A DNA stretch of 64,000 nucleotides from Microbacterium marinilacus. GTDB lineage: Bacteria; Actinomycetota; Actinomycetes; Actinomycetales; Microbacteriaceae. How positions within the stretch are numbered: the first letter of the stretch is position 1; each line of letters opens with the position of its first letter. Positions 35,182-42,970 of the stretch are shown here, one piece after another. The translations under genes were made by a program, and so were the position numbers. Location: assembly GCF_019753765.1 (NCBI RefSeq), contig NZ_JAIJZW010000005.1:143585-207584 (forward strand), written 5' to 3'. The notes beneath the pieces are model-generated. The model did no database searches. It saw only the letters and a list, made by a program, of their open reading frames with translations, and was not told where the DNA came from.

Positions 35182-36803
35182 GCGTTCTCCAGGACGGATG
35201 CGAGCTCGCGGGCGAGCCGGACGAGGGCGATGTCGGTGCCGGCGCGCGAGGCGAGGCACACCCCGACGGGGGCGGGGCCGGACCGGGCGGCGACGGTGAG
35301 CAGCGGTGCGGAGATCGCGGGGACGCCCGCCACGGCGACGGGGGTCGTCATCCTCAGCGTCGCGGTGCGCACCGCGTCGACGCGCGCGCGGTCCGCCGTG
35401 CGCATCGGCGCGGGGCCGGGCACCGTGGGCAGGATCAGCACGGCGTCGGCCACGACCGCGTCGATCCGCTCTTTGAGGGGCGCGAGCCGGTCGCGGGCTG
35501 CGCGCTCCTGCTCGGCCGTGATCGCGGCGGCGTCGCGGAAGCGCTGGGCGACACCGCCGCCGGTCGCGTCGGGGTGGGCTGTCAGCCACTCCCCGTTGTT
35601 GCGCCAGGCCTCGGCCCCCTGCACCGCCCGGAAGGCGTCGTGATAGTCGCCGAGGTCGCCGATCGAGACCGTCTCGAAGGCGAGGCCGAGACGGTCGAGC
35701 AGCGCCTCGAAGGCCACGCGCGTGTGGCTCTCGACGACGTCCATCGCCTCGCGGGGCACGACGAGGCGGCGCGGCAGCTCGGAGTCGCTCTCGCCGTACA
35801 CGTTCTCGGTCGACGCCGAGCCGTCATAGCTGAGGCACCATTCGGCCACGCGCTGCAGGGTCCCGCCGTCGCGGGCGAGCCAGCCGACGGTGTCGAACGA
35901 CTGCGCGAGCGGCAGCAGCCCCTGCCGCGGCACGAGCCCGTGCGTGGTCCGCAGCCCCCAGAGCCCCTGGTAGGACGCGGGCACGCGGATGGATCCGGCG
36001 GTGTCGGTCGCGAGGCCGATATCGGCCTGGCCGGTCGCGACGGCCGACGCGGGCCCGCTCGACGAGCCGCCGGGCAGGGCTCCGGGCACGGCCCCGTTGG
36101 GCGGTGTGCCGTAATGCGCGTTGTCCCCGGCGACGGAATAGGCGAACTCGTCGGTGCGGGCGATGCCGCGCAGCGACGCGCCGCCGCGCAGCAGGTCGGA
36201 GACCGCCGCCGCGGTGCGGGTCTCGGGCGGCACCGACTCGAGGTACGCGGGATTGCCCGCCCCGATTCGGTACCCCTTGATGGCGAACAGGTCCTTCACC
36301 GCGACCGTCAGTCCCTCGAGCGGTCCCTCCCAGGCCCCCTGGAACAGCGGGTCGCCGACCGTCCGCCAGATCGCGCGGTCGAAGGCCTTGGGCCGCGGCG
36401 AGACGTGCGCGGCCATGATGCGCCATCCCGCCGCGGACCTCGTCCACACCTGGGTCTGCAGGCCACGACCGCCCGCGGCGAACCGCGAGACCGAGACGAG
36501 CAGGGCAGCGTCGTCGGACAGGGGACGGTGCTCGACCCTCTCGATCACGCGGGGTCCCACGCCGCCGCGGAGCGACCGGAAGGCGCTGATCGCGTCATGG
36601 CCGACGAGCAGGCCCGCGTCGTCGCCGCGCATCGTGCCGTCGCCCGGCGCGAAGAACGCGTCGAGCGCGTCGAGGTCGTTCGCCAGGATCGCCCGCTCGT
36701 ACGCCAGGAACGCGTCGAGCAGGTCGCCGGGCACCGTCTCGGCGCCGGGGAACGAGGCGCGGGCGTCGGGCTCTGCGTCGGGCATGGGCTCAGTCTCCGT
36801 CAT
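35178..36803 (-). CDS. AtzH-like (DUF3225) domain fused to an amidase
   Basis: Residues 25-140 are an NTF2/SnoaL-like AtzH (DUF3225) domain (FLAYERAILANDLDALDAFF, VWTRSAAGWRIMAAHVS). Residues 145-541 form an amidase-signature enzyme with Lys170 (AVKDLF), cis-Ser near 248 (GGSSSG) and nucleophile Ser271 (TAGSIRVPAS). In the Klebsiella hpx cluster for urate breakdown, an AtzH-fold protein (HpxZ) and an amidase (HpxY) are separate neighbours linked to oxalurate use. Here they are one chain, 14 bases overlapping the previous gene. Oxalurate is therefore a reasonable substrate, unproven. Confidence 0.85.
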   Translation of the reverse strand: MTETEPMPDAEPDARASFPGAETVPGDLLDAFLAYERAILANDLDALDAFFAPGDGTMRGDDAGLLVGHDAISAFRSLRGGVGPRVIERVEHRPLSDDAALLVSVSRFAAGGRGLQTQVWTRSAAGWRIMAAHVSPRPKAFDRAIWRTVGDPLFQGAWEGPLEGLTVAVKDLFAIKGYRIGAGNPAYLESVPPETRTAAAVSDLLRGGASLRGIARTDEFAYSVAGDNAHYGTPPNGAVPGALPGGSSSGPASAVATGQADIGLATDTAGSIRVPASYQGLWGLRTTHGLVPRQGLLPLAQSFDTVGWLARDGGTLQRVAEWCLSYDGSASTENVYGESDSELPRRLVVPREAMDVVESHTRVAFEALLDRLGLAFETVSIGDLGDYHDAFRAVQGAEAWRNNGEWLTAHPDATGGGVAQRFRDAAAITAEQERAARDRLAPLKERIDAVVADAVLILPTVPGPAPMRTADRARVDAVRTATLRMTTPVAVAGVPAISAPLLTVAARSGPAPVGVCLASRAGTDIALVRLARELASVLENA

Positions 36804-37989
36804 GGCTCTGCTCCTCCGAGCTGGTCCCCTCCGAGGCTGCGCCCTCCGAGCCGGGTCCCTCGAGATCGGCGATCCGGATCCGCGCGTGCACCCCGGTGGT
36901 GATGTCGACGACCTGGGAGACGTCGAAGTCGGTCGCGGCGGAGAGGTACGCGTACGCCAGGTGCTCCTCCATGCCGTATCGCGCCTGCAGCAGCGACAGC
37001 GCCGCGTGCACGGCCTTGCGCATGGCCTCGTTCAGGTCGGGGTCGAGGCCCGTCGGCACGAGGTGCTCAGGGGTGCGCACGAGGGGGCCCGTGACGTCTC
37101 CGAACGCGGCGAGCGCCTGCTCACGCGGCACGACATCGAAGCGCAGCGTCGCGCGGAGCGACGCCTCCAGCGCCGTGAGCGCGACCTCCCCGTCGCCCTG
37201 CGCGAAGTGGGGGTCGCCGACGTAGGCGAGCGCCCCCTCGACCTGCACCGGCAGATGCAGCGTCGTGCCCTCGACGAGCAGCTTGATGTCGATGTTCCCG
37301 CCGTGCGGTCCGGGCGGCACCGAGTGCGGGCGTTCGTCCGACGCGGGCGCGACGCCCATCGTGCCGAGGAACGGCGCGAGGGGGAAGGCCACGTCCCGCG
37401 GCCCGCCCTCGACGCGAGGCAGGGTGCCGACGAGCGCGCCGTCGCGCTCCTCGACCGGCGCGAACACGCTGACGGTCGTGCCGGAGCGCGGCAGCAGCCC
37501 CGGCAGGGCGCCCTTGCCGTGCCGGTTCGAGATGACGCCGTAGGGCACGCGCGGCTCGAGCCGCTCGATGGTGATCGCCAGCAGGTCGCCGGGGCGCGCG
37601 CCCTCGACGCGGATGGGCCCCGTGACGACGTGCGGTCCGTCGGCGGCGGGGTCACGCGGCGAGCGCGCGGCGATCGCGACCGCGTCGCGCAGCACGGCGT
37701 CCTCGCCGACCCCGTGCTGGGCGAAGTACGCCGCCGGGTCCTGGCCCTGGTCGGGCAGGATGCCCTCGTGGCTGACTGTGTCGACCACCACGCTGTCGCC
37801 CGATCGGATCGTCAGCACGGGGGCGTCGAGCCGGCTGGGCAGCCGCCCCCACAGGATCGTCTCGGGCCCCGCGGGCAGGTAGGTCGCTCCCTCGGGCACG
37901 CTCTGCCCGGGCTGCAGGATCGGCAGGCGGGCGAAGGCCGGGGGCTCGGCCCCGACGCCGTACCGGTTCGTCCCTATCTCATGTCCCAC
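36790..37989 (-). CDS. Acetamidase/formamidase-family hydrolase
   Basis: This 399-aa protein matches the FmdA/AmdA family: SHEGILPDQ, VTGPIRVEGARPGDLLAITIERLEP (seen as GPIRVEGARPGDLL), GPHGGNIDIKLL and DPHFAQGDGEV. Family members cleave small amides to acid and ammonia. In this operon a small amide derived from allantoin, such as oxamate, is a likely substrate (inference). The GTG at 37989 lies inside a TGTCCCACTT repeat word, so the repeat contributes the first codons (MGHEIG). About 25 Glu/Ser/Gly residues form a disordered tail that overlaps the amidase gene. Confidence 0.85.
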   Translation of the reverse strand: MGHEIGTNRYGVGAEPPAFARLPILQPGQSVPEGATYLPAGPETILWGRLPSRLDAPVLTIRSGDSVVVDTVSHEGILPDQGQDPAAYFAQHGVGEDAVLRDAVAIAARSPRDPAADGPHVVTGPIRVEGARPGDLLAITIERLEPRVPYGVISNRHGKGALPGLLPRSGTTVSVFAPVEERDGALVGTLPRVEGGPRDVAFPLAPFLGTMGVAPASDERPHSVPPGPHGGNIDIKLLVEGTTLHLPVQVEGALAYVGDPHFAQGDGEVALTALEASLRATLRFDVVPREQALAAFGDVTGPLVRTPEHLVPTGLDPDLNEAMRKAVHAALSLLQARYGMEEHLAYAYLSAATDFDVSQVVDITTGVHARIRIADLEGPGSEGAASEGTSSEEQSHDGD

Positions 37990-38154
37990 TTCCGGCCCCT
38001 TTCAGACAATCCGTATCCCACTTTGGAGGATCCGTGTCCCGTTCGTGCCCGTGTCCCCGTTCGTGCCCGTTGATGTCCCATTTCGTGCCAGTACTCGACT
38101 CACAGAACGGCGTCAACGGGGACACACCCGCCACGGGCCGCAACCGGGACATCG
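37982..38154. repeat. TGTCCC-word intergenic element
   Basis: Five forward words (TGTCCCACTT, TATCCCACTT, TGTCCCGTTCGTGCCC, TGTCCCCGTTCGTGCCC, TGTCCCATTTCGTGCC) are followed by two inverted words (GGGGACAC at 38118, GGGACA at 38146). It fills the gap after allB and runs into the first codons of the next gene. Confidence 0.7.
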
Positions 38155-39489
38155 TCACGATTGCGCCGCCAGGACATCCCGGCCGTCGCGGGCGAGCACG
38201 CCCTCGCCGCGGCGGTACACCGGCCGGCCGTGCAGCCAGGTCTCGACCACGGCACCGGTCAGCGCGGCGCCGTGCCACGGGGAGAGCTTGTTGCGGTACT
38301 CGAGCGCGTCGGCGTCGACGGTGAACGGCAGCTCCGAATCGAACACCGCCAGGTGGGCGGGAGCCCCCGGCGCGATGCGGCCCCGACCAGGCAGCCGCAC
38401 CAGGTCGGCCGGACCGGTCGTGAACAGCGGCAGGACGCGCTCGAGGGGGATGCCGCGGCGGCGCGCCTCGGTCCACACCGCCGACAGCCCGGTCTGCACG
38501 CCGGCGATGCCGCCCCACGCCTCGCCGAGATCGGGCCGCAGCTTCAGGTCGGGTGTCGCGGGCGAGTGGTCGCTGACGATCGCCGTCACCGTGCCGTCGA
38601 GCACTCCCTCCCACAGCACGTCCTGGTTCGCCGCGTCGCGGATCGGCGGGCAGCACTTGAAGGTGCCCGCTCCGTCCGGCACGTCCTCGGCGCGCAGGGT
38701 CAGGTAGTGGGGGCAGGTCTCAACCGTGAGGCGCACGCCCTCGCGCTGCGCGGCCCGCACCTCGGCGAGCGCCTCGCCCGCGGCCACGTGCACGATGTGG
38801 GCCCGGGCTCCGGTGCGGCGCGCCGCCTCGATGACGAGACGGATGGCGGCGACCTCCGCCGCCGGCGGACGCGAGGCGACGAAGTCGCGGAACACGGGCC
38901 CGTGCGCGTCGGCCAGGTGGTCGTCGAGCTCGGCGTGCGCGATCAGCAGTCCGTCGCGCGGCGCGAGCTCGGCCAGCGCCGCCTCGAGCTGCGCGGCGTC
39001 GAGATGGCCGAACTCGTCGATGCCGCTGGGGGCGAGGAAGCACTTGACGCCGACGACGCCCGCGTCGAGCAGCGCCCCGAGCGCGCCGAGGTTCTCGGGC
39101 ACCGCGCCGCCCCAGTAGGCGACGTCGACCGCGAGCTTCCCCGAGGCCGCCGCGCGCTTCGCGGCGAGCGCATCGGGCGTGGTCGTGACGGGCACGCTGT
39201 TGAGCGGCATCTCGACCACCGTCGTGATGCCGCCGGCCGCGGCCGCCGCGGTGCCCGTGGCGAACCCCTCCCAGTCGGTGCGTCCGGGCTCGTTCAGGTG
39301 CACGTGCGAGTCGACGAGGCCGGGCAGCAGCACGACGTCGTCGGCGAGCACCAGGTCGGCGGAGTCGTCGAACGGATCGACCGCGACGATGCTCCCCTCC
39401 GCGAGGCGGACGGTGGCGGGGGCGAAGGCTCCGTCGACGAAGGCGCGGCGAGCGGCGATCGATCGGGGCGCGGCGGGCGAGAGCGTCAC
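38155..39489 (-). CDS. allB: Allantoinase
   Basis: This 444-aa cyclic amidohydrolase has the metal ligands H62 and H64 (DSHVHLNEPGR), carboxylated K149 (GVKCFLAPSG), later histidines (LIAHAEL, HIVHVAAGE) and the aspartate in SDHSPATPDLK. It opens the allantoin ring to allantoate. NEPGRTDWEG separates allantoinases from dihydropyrimidinases. It starts with GTG at 39489 overlapping the racemase stop (GTGA). The TGTCCC element follows its stop. Confidence 0.93.
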   Translation of the reverse strand: MTLSPAAPRSIAARRAFVDGAFAPATVRLAEGSIVAVDPFDDSADLVLADDVVLLPGLVDSHVHLNEPGRTDWEGFATGTAAAAAGGITTVVEMPLNSVPVTTTPDALAAKRAAASGKLAVDVAYWGGAVPENLGALGALLDAGVVGVKCFLAPSGIDEFGHLDAAQLEAALAELAPRDGLLIAHAELDDHLADAHGPVFRDFVASRPPAAEVAAIRLVIEAARRTGARAHIVHVAAGEALAEVRAAQREGVRLTVETCPHYLTLRAEDVPDGAGTFKCCPPIRDAANQDVLWEGVLDGTVTAIVSDHSPATPDLKLRPDLGEAWGGIAGVQTGLSAVWTEARRRGIPLERVLPLFTTGPADLVRLPGRGRIAPGAPAHLAVFDSELPFTVDADALEYRNKLSPWHGAALTGAVVETWLHGRPVYRRGEGVLARDGRDVLAAQS

Positions 39490-40328
39490 GCGTTCACGCT
39501 ACCCATGCCGTGTGTCGCGCGGATGTCGGCGCCGATGCGCGTGGGCCCCGCGGACACCGCGCGACCGTCGACGTCGCGGCCCGGCCCGTGGGCCGGCTGC
39601 GGACTCGTCCCCCGCTCCGCCGCCCGAGCCGGCGGAGCGGCGTACTCGTCGCGCTTGCTCACCCCGACGCCCATCCGGGCCATCGTCGCCCCCAGGCCGA
39701 CGGCCGCCGCGACGCCGTCGATCACCGGCACGCCCAGCCGCGCGGAGAGGGCGTGGCACAGGTCGGCCATCCCGGCGCAGCCCAGCACGACCGCGTCCGC
39801 GCCGTCCTCCTCGACGGCCCGCCGGCACCAGCCGAGGATCTCGTCGAACGCGGCCGTCCCCGTCTCCTCCAGCGCGAGCACCGGCACCCCCGATCCGTAC
39901 GCCGCGACGCAGGCTCGCTCGTACTCGTATCGCGCGAGCAGGTCGCGGGCGCGGCCCAGCGTGCGAGAGAGCGTCGTGACGATACCGAACGTGCGCCCGG
40001 CGAGCGCGGCGACGTGCATCGCCGCCTCCGCGATCCCGATCACCGGCGCGTCCACCAGCTCGCGTGCGGCGTCGAGCGCGGGATCGCCGAAGCAGGCGAT
40101 CACGTAGGCGTCGCTGCCGCCGGCGGCGAGGTCGGCGCGGATCAGGTCGAGCACCGCGGCCGAGGCCCACACCTCGTCGACGTGGCTCTCGACGGCGACG
40201 GGACCGCGACCGGGGGCGGGGCAGACGGCCACGACCTGGACCCCGGGGCCCGCGACCTCCCGGGCGGCCTGGCCGATCTTGTCGGTCATCGCCCGGGAGG
40301 TGTTGGGGTTGATCAGCGTGATGCGCAT
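39486..40328 (-). CDS. Asp/Glu/hydantoin racemase family, probable allantoin racemase
   Basis: This 280-aa protein has the two racemase cysteines in VIACFGDPA and LGCAGMADL, and the N-terminal MRITLINPNTS typical of hydantoin/allantoin racemases. It would interconvert allantoin enantiomers so that both can be used by a stereospecific allantoinase. The last 45 residues are Gly/Arg/Pro-rich and lie beyond the family domain. It overlaps allB by 4 bases and follows the NCS1 permease by 10 bases. Confidence 0.88.
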   Translation of the reverse strand: MRITLINPNTSRAMTDKIGQAAREVAGPGVQVVAVCPAPGRGPVAVESHVDEVWASAAVLDLIRADLAAGGSDAYVIACFGDPALDAARELVDAPVIGIAEAAMHVAALAGRTFGIVTTLSRTLGRARDLLARYEYERACVAAYGSGVPVLALEETGTAAFDEILGWCRRAVEEDGADAVVLGCAGMADLCHALSARLGVPVIDGVAAAVGLGATMARMGVGVSKRDEYAAPPARAAERGTSPQPAHGPGRDVDGRAVSAGPTRIGADIRATHGMGSVNA

Positions 40329-40338
40329 GCTGTCGACG

Positions 40339-42060
40339 TCACTCCTTCGCGCCGGCGGCGACCGGGGGCTGCGGCTCGGTCTCGGCGGCGGGTGCCGGGG
40401 AATCGACGGCGTCCGCCCGGGCCCCGGTGATCGCGACCGAGGCGGTCGCCGTGTCGGGGTACCCCTCGAGCACGTCGTCGGTCGATCCGTCGGACACACC
40501 GAGGGTCGTCCCCTCCAGAGTCGGCACCCGCGGGTGCAGGCGCTCGAAGAGCACCAGGAACGCGAAGCCAAGGCCGCAGCCGACGAACCAGCTGAAGTCG
40601 CTGATGCTCCCCCAGCCGGCGTCGATCACCCCGGCGAAGACGAGCGACTTGGGCACGATCGCCAGCGCGACGGTCGGCACGCCCGCCGCCGCGATCGCCC
40701 ACATCGCGTTCGGGTTGTAGCCGCGCGAGTACCAGTAACGGCCCGTCTCCGACATCGTGTACATGTCGTCCACGTGGATGCGCTGCCGGGCGATCACGTA
40801 GTACCCGGCGATCAGGATGCCGAACAGCGGCCCGATGAGCGCCGCGAGGATGCCCAGCGAGTAGTGGATGGCCTGGTCGTTGCCGTACCAGTTCCACGGC
40901 GTCAGGATCACGGATCCGACCGCCGCGATCATGCCGCCCATCCGCCAGCTGATGCGGTGCGGCGCCACGTTCGAGAAGTCGAAGGCGGGCGAGATGAAGT
41001 TCGCGACGATGTTGATGCCGACGGTGGCCGTGACGAACGTGAGGCCGCCGAGCAGGATCGCGAACCAGTGGTCGATGCGCTCGACCGTGTGGATCGGGTC
41101 GGTGATCAGCTCGCCGAAGACCGGCACGGTGGCCGAGGCCGTGATGACGGTGAGCAGCGAGAAGAACAGGAAGTTGATCGGCAGGCCCCAGAAGTTGCCC
41201 TTCTTGACCGCGGCGTAGGAGCGCCCGTACCTCGCGAAGTCGCCGAAGTTCAGCATCGGCCCCGAGAAGTACGACACGACGATGGCGGTCGCCGTGAGCA
41301 TCACCGGGATGGAGGCCCAGAAGCCGAGGGGCTCGCCGCTGGAGAGGTCGAGGCTGATGTTCTCCCAGCCCGCCTGGCTCACGAGGTAGACGGCGAGCAC
41401 GATCATGACGACGTACACGGCCGGCCCCGCCCAGTCGATGAACCGGCGGATCGCCTCCATCCCGTTCCAGAACACGGCCGCCTGCGCGACCCAGAGGATC
41501 GCGTACGAGATCCAGCCGAGCGCGTCGAGGCCGAGGAAGCTCGGCTCGAGCAGCGCCGCGGAGGCCGGGATGAACTTCAGGAAGATGATGTTCAGCGACT
41601 CGGCCGCGAGGTACGTCTGCACGCCGTACCAGGCGATCGCGATGATGCCGCGGATGATCGCGGGCACGTTGGCGCCCTTGATCCCGAACAGGAAGCGGTT
41701 GACGACCGGGTAGGGCACGCCGGTGCGCTGGCTGGGCTTGGCGACGAGGTTGGTGAAGACCTGGACGATGACGATGCCGACGAGCAGGGCGATGAGCACC
41801 TGCCAGCTGGCGATGCCGAGGGCGAACAGCGAGCCGGCGGTGACGTAGCCGCCGACCGAGTGCACGTCGCTCATCCAGAAGGCGAAGATGTTGTACGAGG
41901 TCCATTTCTGCTTGCGCAGCGGCGCGAGGTCCTCGTTGGCGAGGCGGGGGTCGTAGCCCGGTCGCACGTTTCCGGAGCCGGCGGGGTGGCCCGCCGCCTC
42001 GATGACGTCCTGGGGCTTGGTCAGCGGTGCCGGCGGGGCGGCGGGGGATGTCTCAGTCAC
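40339..42060 (-). CDS. NCS1-family allantoin/nucleobase permease
   Basis: This 573-aa membrane protein of about 12 helices matches NCS1 transporters: WTSYNIFAFWMSDVHSVGGY at helix 1, QRTGVPYPVVNRFLFGIKG, and the conserved AIAWYGVQTYLA. The closest named relatives are allantoin permeases (PucI type). Being the first gene of the allantoin block fits import of allantoin. The C-terminal 50 residues are Ala/Pro/Glu-rich. It starts with GTG at 42060, and the TGTGAAG dyad lies 80 bases upstream. Confidence 0.9.
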   Translation of the reverse strand: MTETSPAAPPAPLTKPQDVIEAAGHPAGSGNVRPGYDPRLANEDLAPLRKQKWTSYNIFAFWMSDVHSVGGYVTAGSLFALGIASWQVLIALLVGIVIVQVFTNLVAKPSQRTGVPYPVVNRFLFGIKGANVPAIIRGIIAIAWYGVQTYLAAESLNIIFLKFIPASAALLEPSFLGLDALGWISYAILWVAQAAVFWNGMEAIRRFIDWAGPAVYVVMIVLAVYLVSQAGWENISLDLSSGEPLGFWASIPVMLTATAIVVSYFSGPMLNFGDFARYGRSYAAVKKGNFWGLPINFLFFSLLTVITASATVPVFGELITDPIHTVERIDHWFAILLGGLTFVTATVGINIVANFISPAFDFSNVAPHRISWRMGGMIAAVGSVILTPWNWYGNDQAIHYSLGILAALIGPLFGILIAGYYVIARQRIHVDDMYTMSETGRYWYSRGYNPNAMWAIAAAGVPTVALAIVPKSLVFAGVIDAGWGSISDFSWFVGCGLGFAFLVLFERLHPRVPTLEGTTLGVSDGSTDDVLEGYPDTATASVAITGARADAVDSPAPAAETEPQPPVAAGAKE

Positions 42061-42139
42061 GGTGGAGCCTTTCCGGATCGAAGGGATCGGTCGGGGGTGG
42101 AAGCTCCGGAGCGGGGTGCTCTCTCCGGACGACGGGAAC

Positions 42140-42165
42140 GAGTGTGAAGTTATCGCTTCACACTC
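42140..42165. promoter_or_regulatory. Perfect dyad GAGTGTGAAG-N6-CTTCACACTC, likely XRE-cupin operator
   Basis: Perfect 10-bp arms (42140-42149 with 42156-42165) lie between the divergent NCS1 permease and XRE-cupin genes. A second, shorter copy is at 44573-44594 before the urate genes. Confidence 0.8.
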
Positions 42166-42218
42166 GACGCACCCGTGTCGGCCGTGTTACGCCCGCGTAA
42201 ATCGTTGCGGCGGACGGT

Positions 42219-42224
42219 TAGCAT
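42219..42224 (+). promoter_or_regulatory. -10 box of the XRE-cupin gene, leaderless spacing
   Basis: TAGCAT ends 6 bases before the GTG at 42231. Confidence 0.5.
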
Positions 42225-42230
42225 GACGGC

Positions 42231-42845
42231 GTGACCGCGACCGAGGGCCCCTCGCCGACCGACACCGACGCACGCGCCCACGTCGGCAGACGGCTGCGCG
42301 AGGTGCGCACCCGGGCGGGGGTGTCGGTGTCCGAGCTGGCCCGGCGGCTGCGCATCTCGACGAGCGCGATGTCGCAGATCGAGCGCGGCGTGATGCAGCC
42401 CAGCGTCTCGCGCCTGATCGCGATCACGGACGCGCTCGGGGTCCCCCTCGCCACCGTCTTCGGGCCCGGGCACGACGAGGGCGGGCTCGGCGACGAGACG
42501 CACGGCTACTCCATCTCACGCGCCCGCGACGCGGAGCCCCTCCCCCTCGGCGGCGGCGTGACGTTCCGCCGCCTCGCCCCCGGCGACAGCCCGGGCATCG
42601 ACTACTTCGAGTCGACCTACCCTCCCGGCAGCACGGCGACGGGCAAGGACCGCCTGTTCCGGCACGAGGGGTACGAGGTCGGCGAGGTGGTCTCGGGCGA
42701 GCTCACGATCGATTTCACCGACGAGATCGTCGTGCTCGGCCCCGGCGACACCATCAGCTATCCGTGCGATCTGCCGCACCGCCTGCACAACACCGGCGCC
42801 GAGCCCGCTGTGGCGCGCTGGCTCATCGTCCACCCGGCCCGCTGA
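42231..42845 (+). CDS. XRE-family regulator with C-terminal cupin domain
   Basis: This 204-aa protein has an N-terminal HTH_3 domain (VGRRLREVRTRAGVSVSELA to TSAMSQIERG, about 18-75). A cupin sensor domain follows (about 105-204; YEVGEVVSGELTI, LGPGDTISYPCDLPHRL). Such HTH-cupin proteins sense small metabolites. It lies between the allantoin and urate blocks, next to the perfect TGTGAAG dyad, and is their likely joint repressor. It starts with GTG at 42231 with a TAGCAT box 6 bases upstream. Confidence 0.92.
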   Translation: MTATEGPSPTDTDARAHVGRRLREVRTRAGVSVSELARRLRISTSAMSQIERGVMQPSVSRLIAITDALGVPLATVFGPGHDEGGLGDETHGYSISRARDAEPLPLGGGVTFRRLAPGDSPGIDYFESTYPPGSTATGKDRLFRHEGYEVGEVVSGELTIDFTDEIVVLGPGDTISYPCDLPHRLHNTGAEPAVARWLIVHPAR

Positions 42846-42849
42846 CACC

Positions 42850-42953
42850 GCGACTCGGCCGCGAGACCGCACCTCGGCCGCGAGACCGCAGTCTCCGCGC
42901 GAGACCGTGGACGACGGCGACGGTCTCGCGCGGACGGCGCGGTCTCACCCGGA
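42850..42953. repeat. GAGACCG-word intergenic element, copy 4
   Basis: Three CGCGAGACCG words are followed by two inverted ones in the convergent gap between the regulator and the NCS2 permease. The inner pair forms a perfect 12-bp hairpin, GCGCGAGACCGT (42897-42908) with 42920-42931, loop of 11. Confidence 0.75.
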
Positions 42954-42970
42954 GGAAGAGGGAGGAGCGG

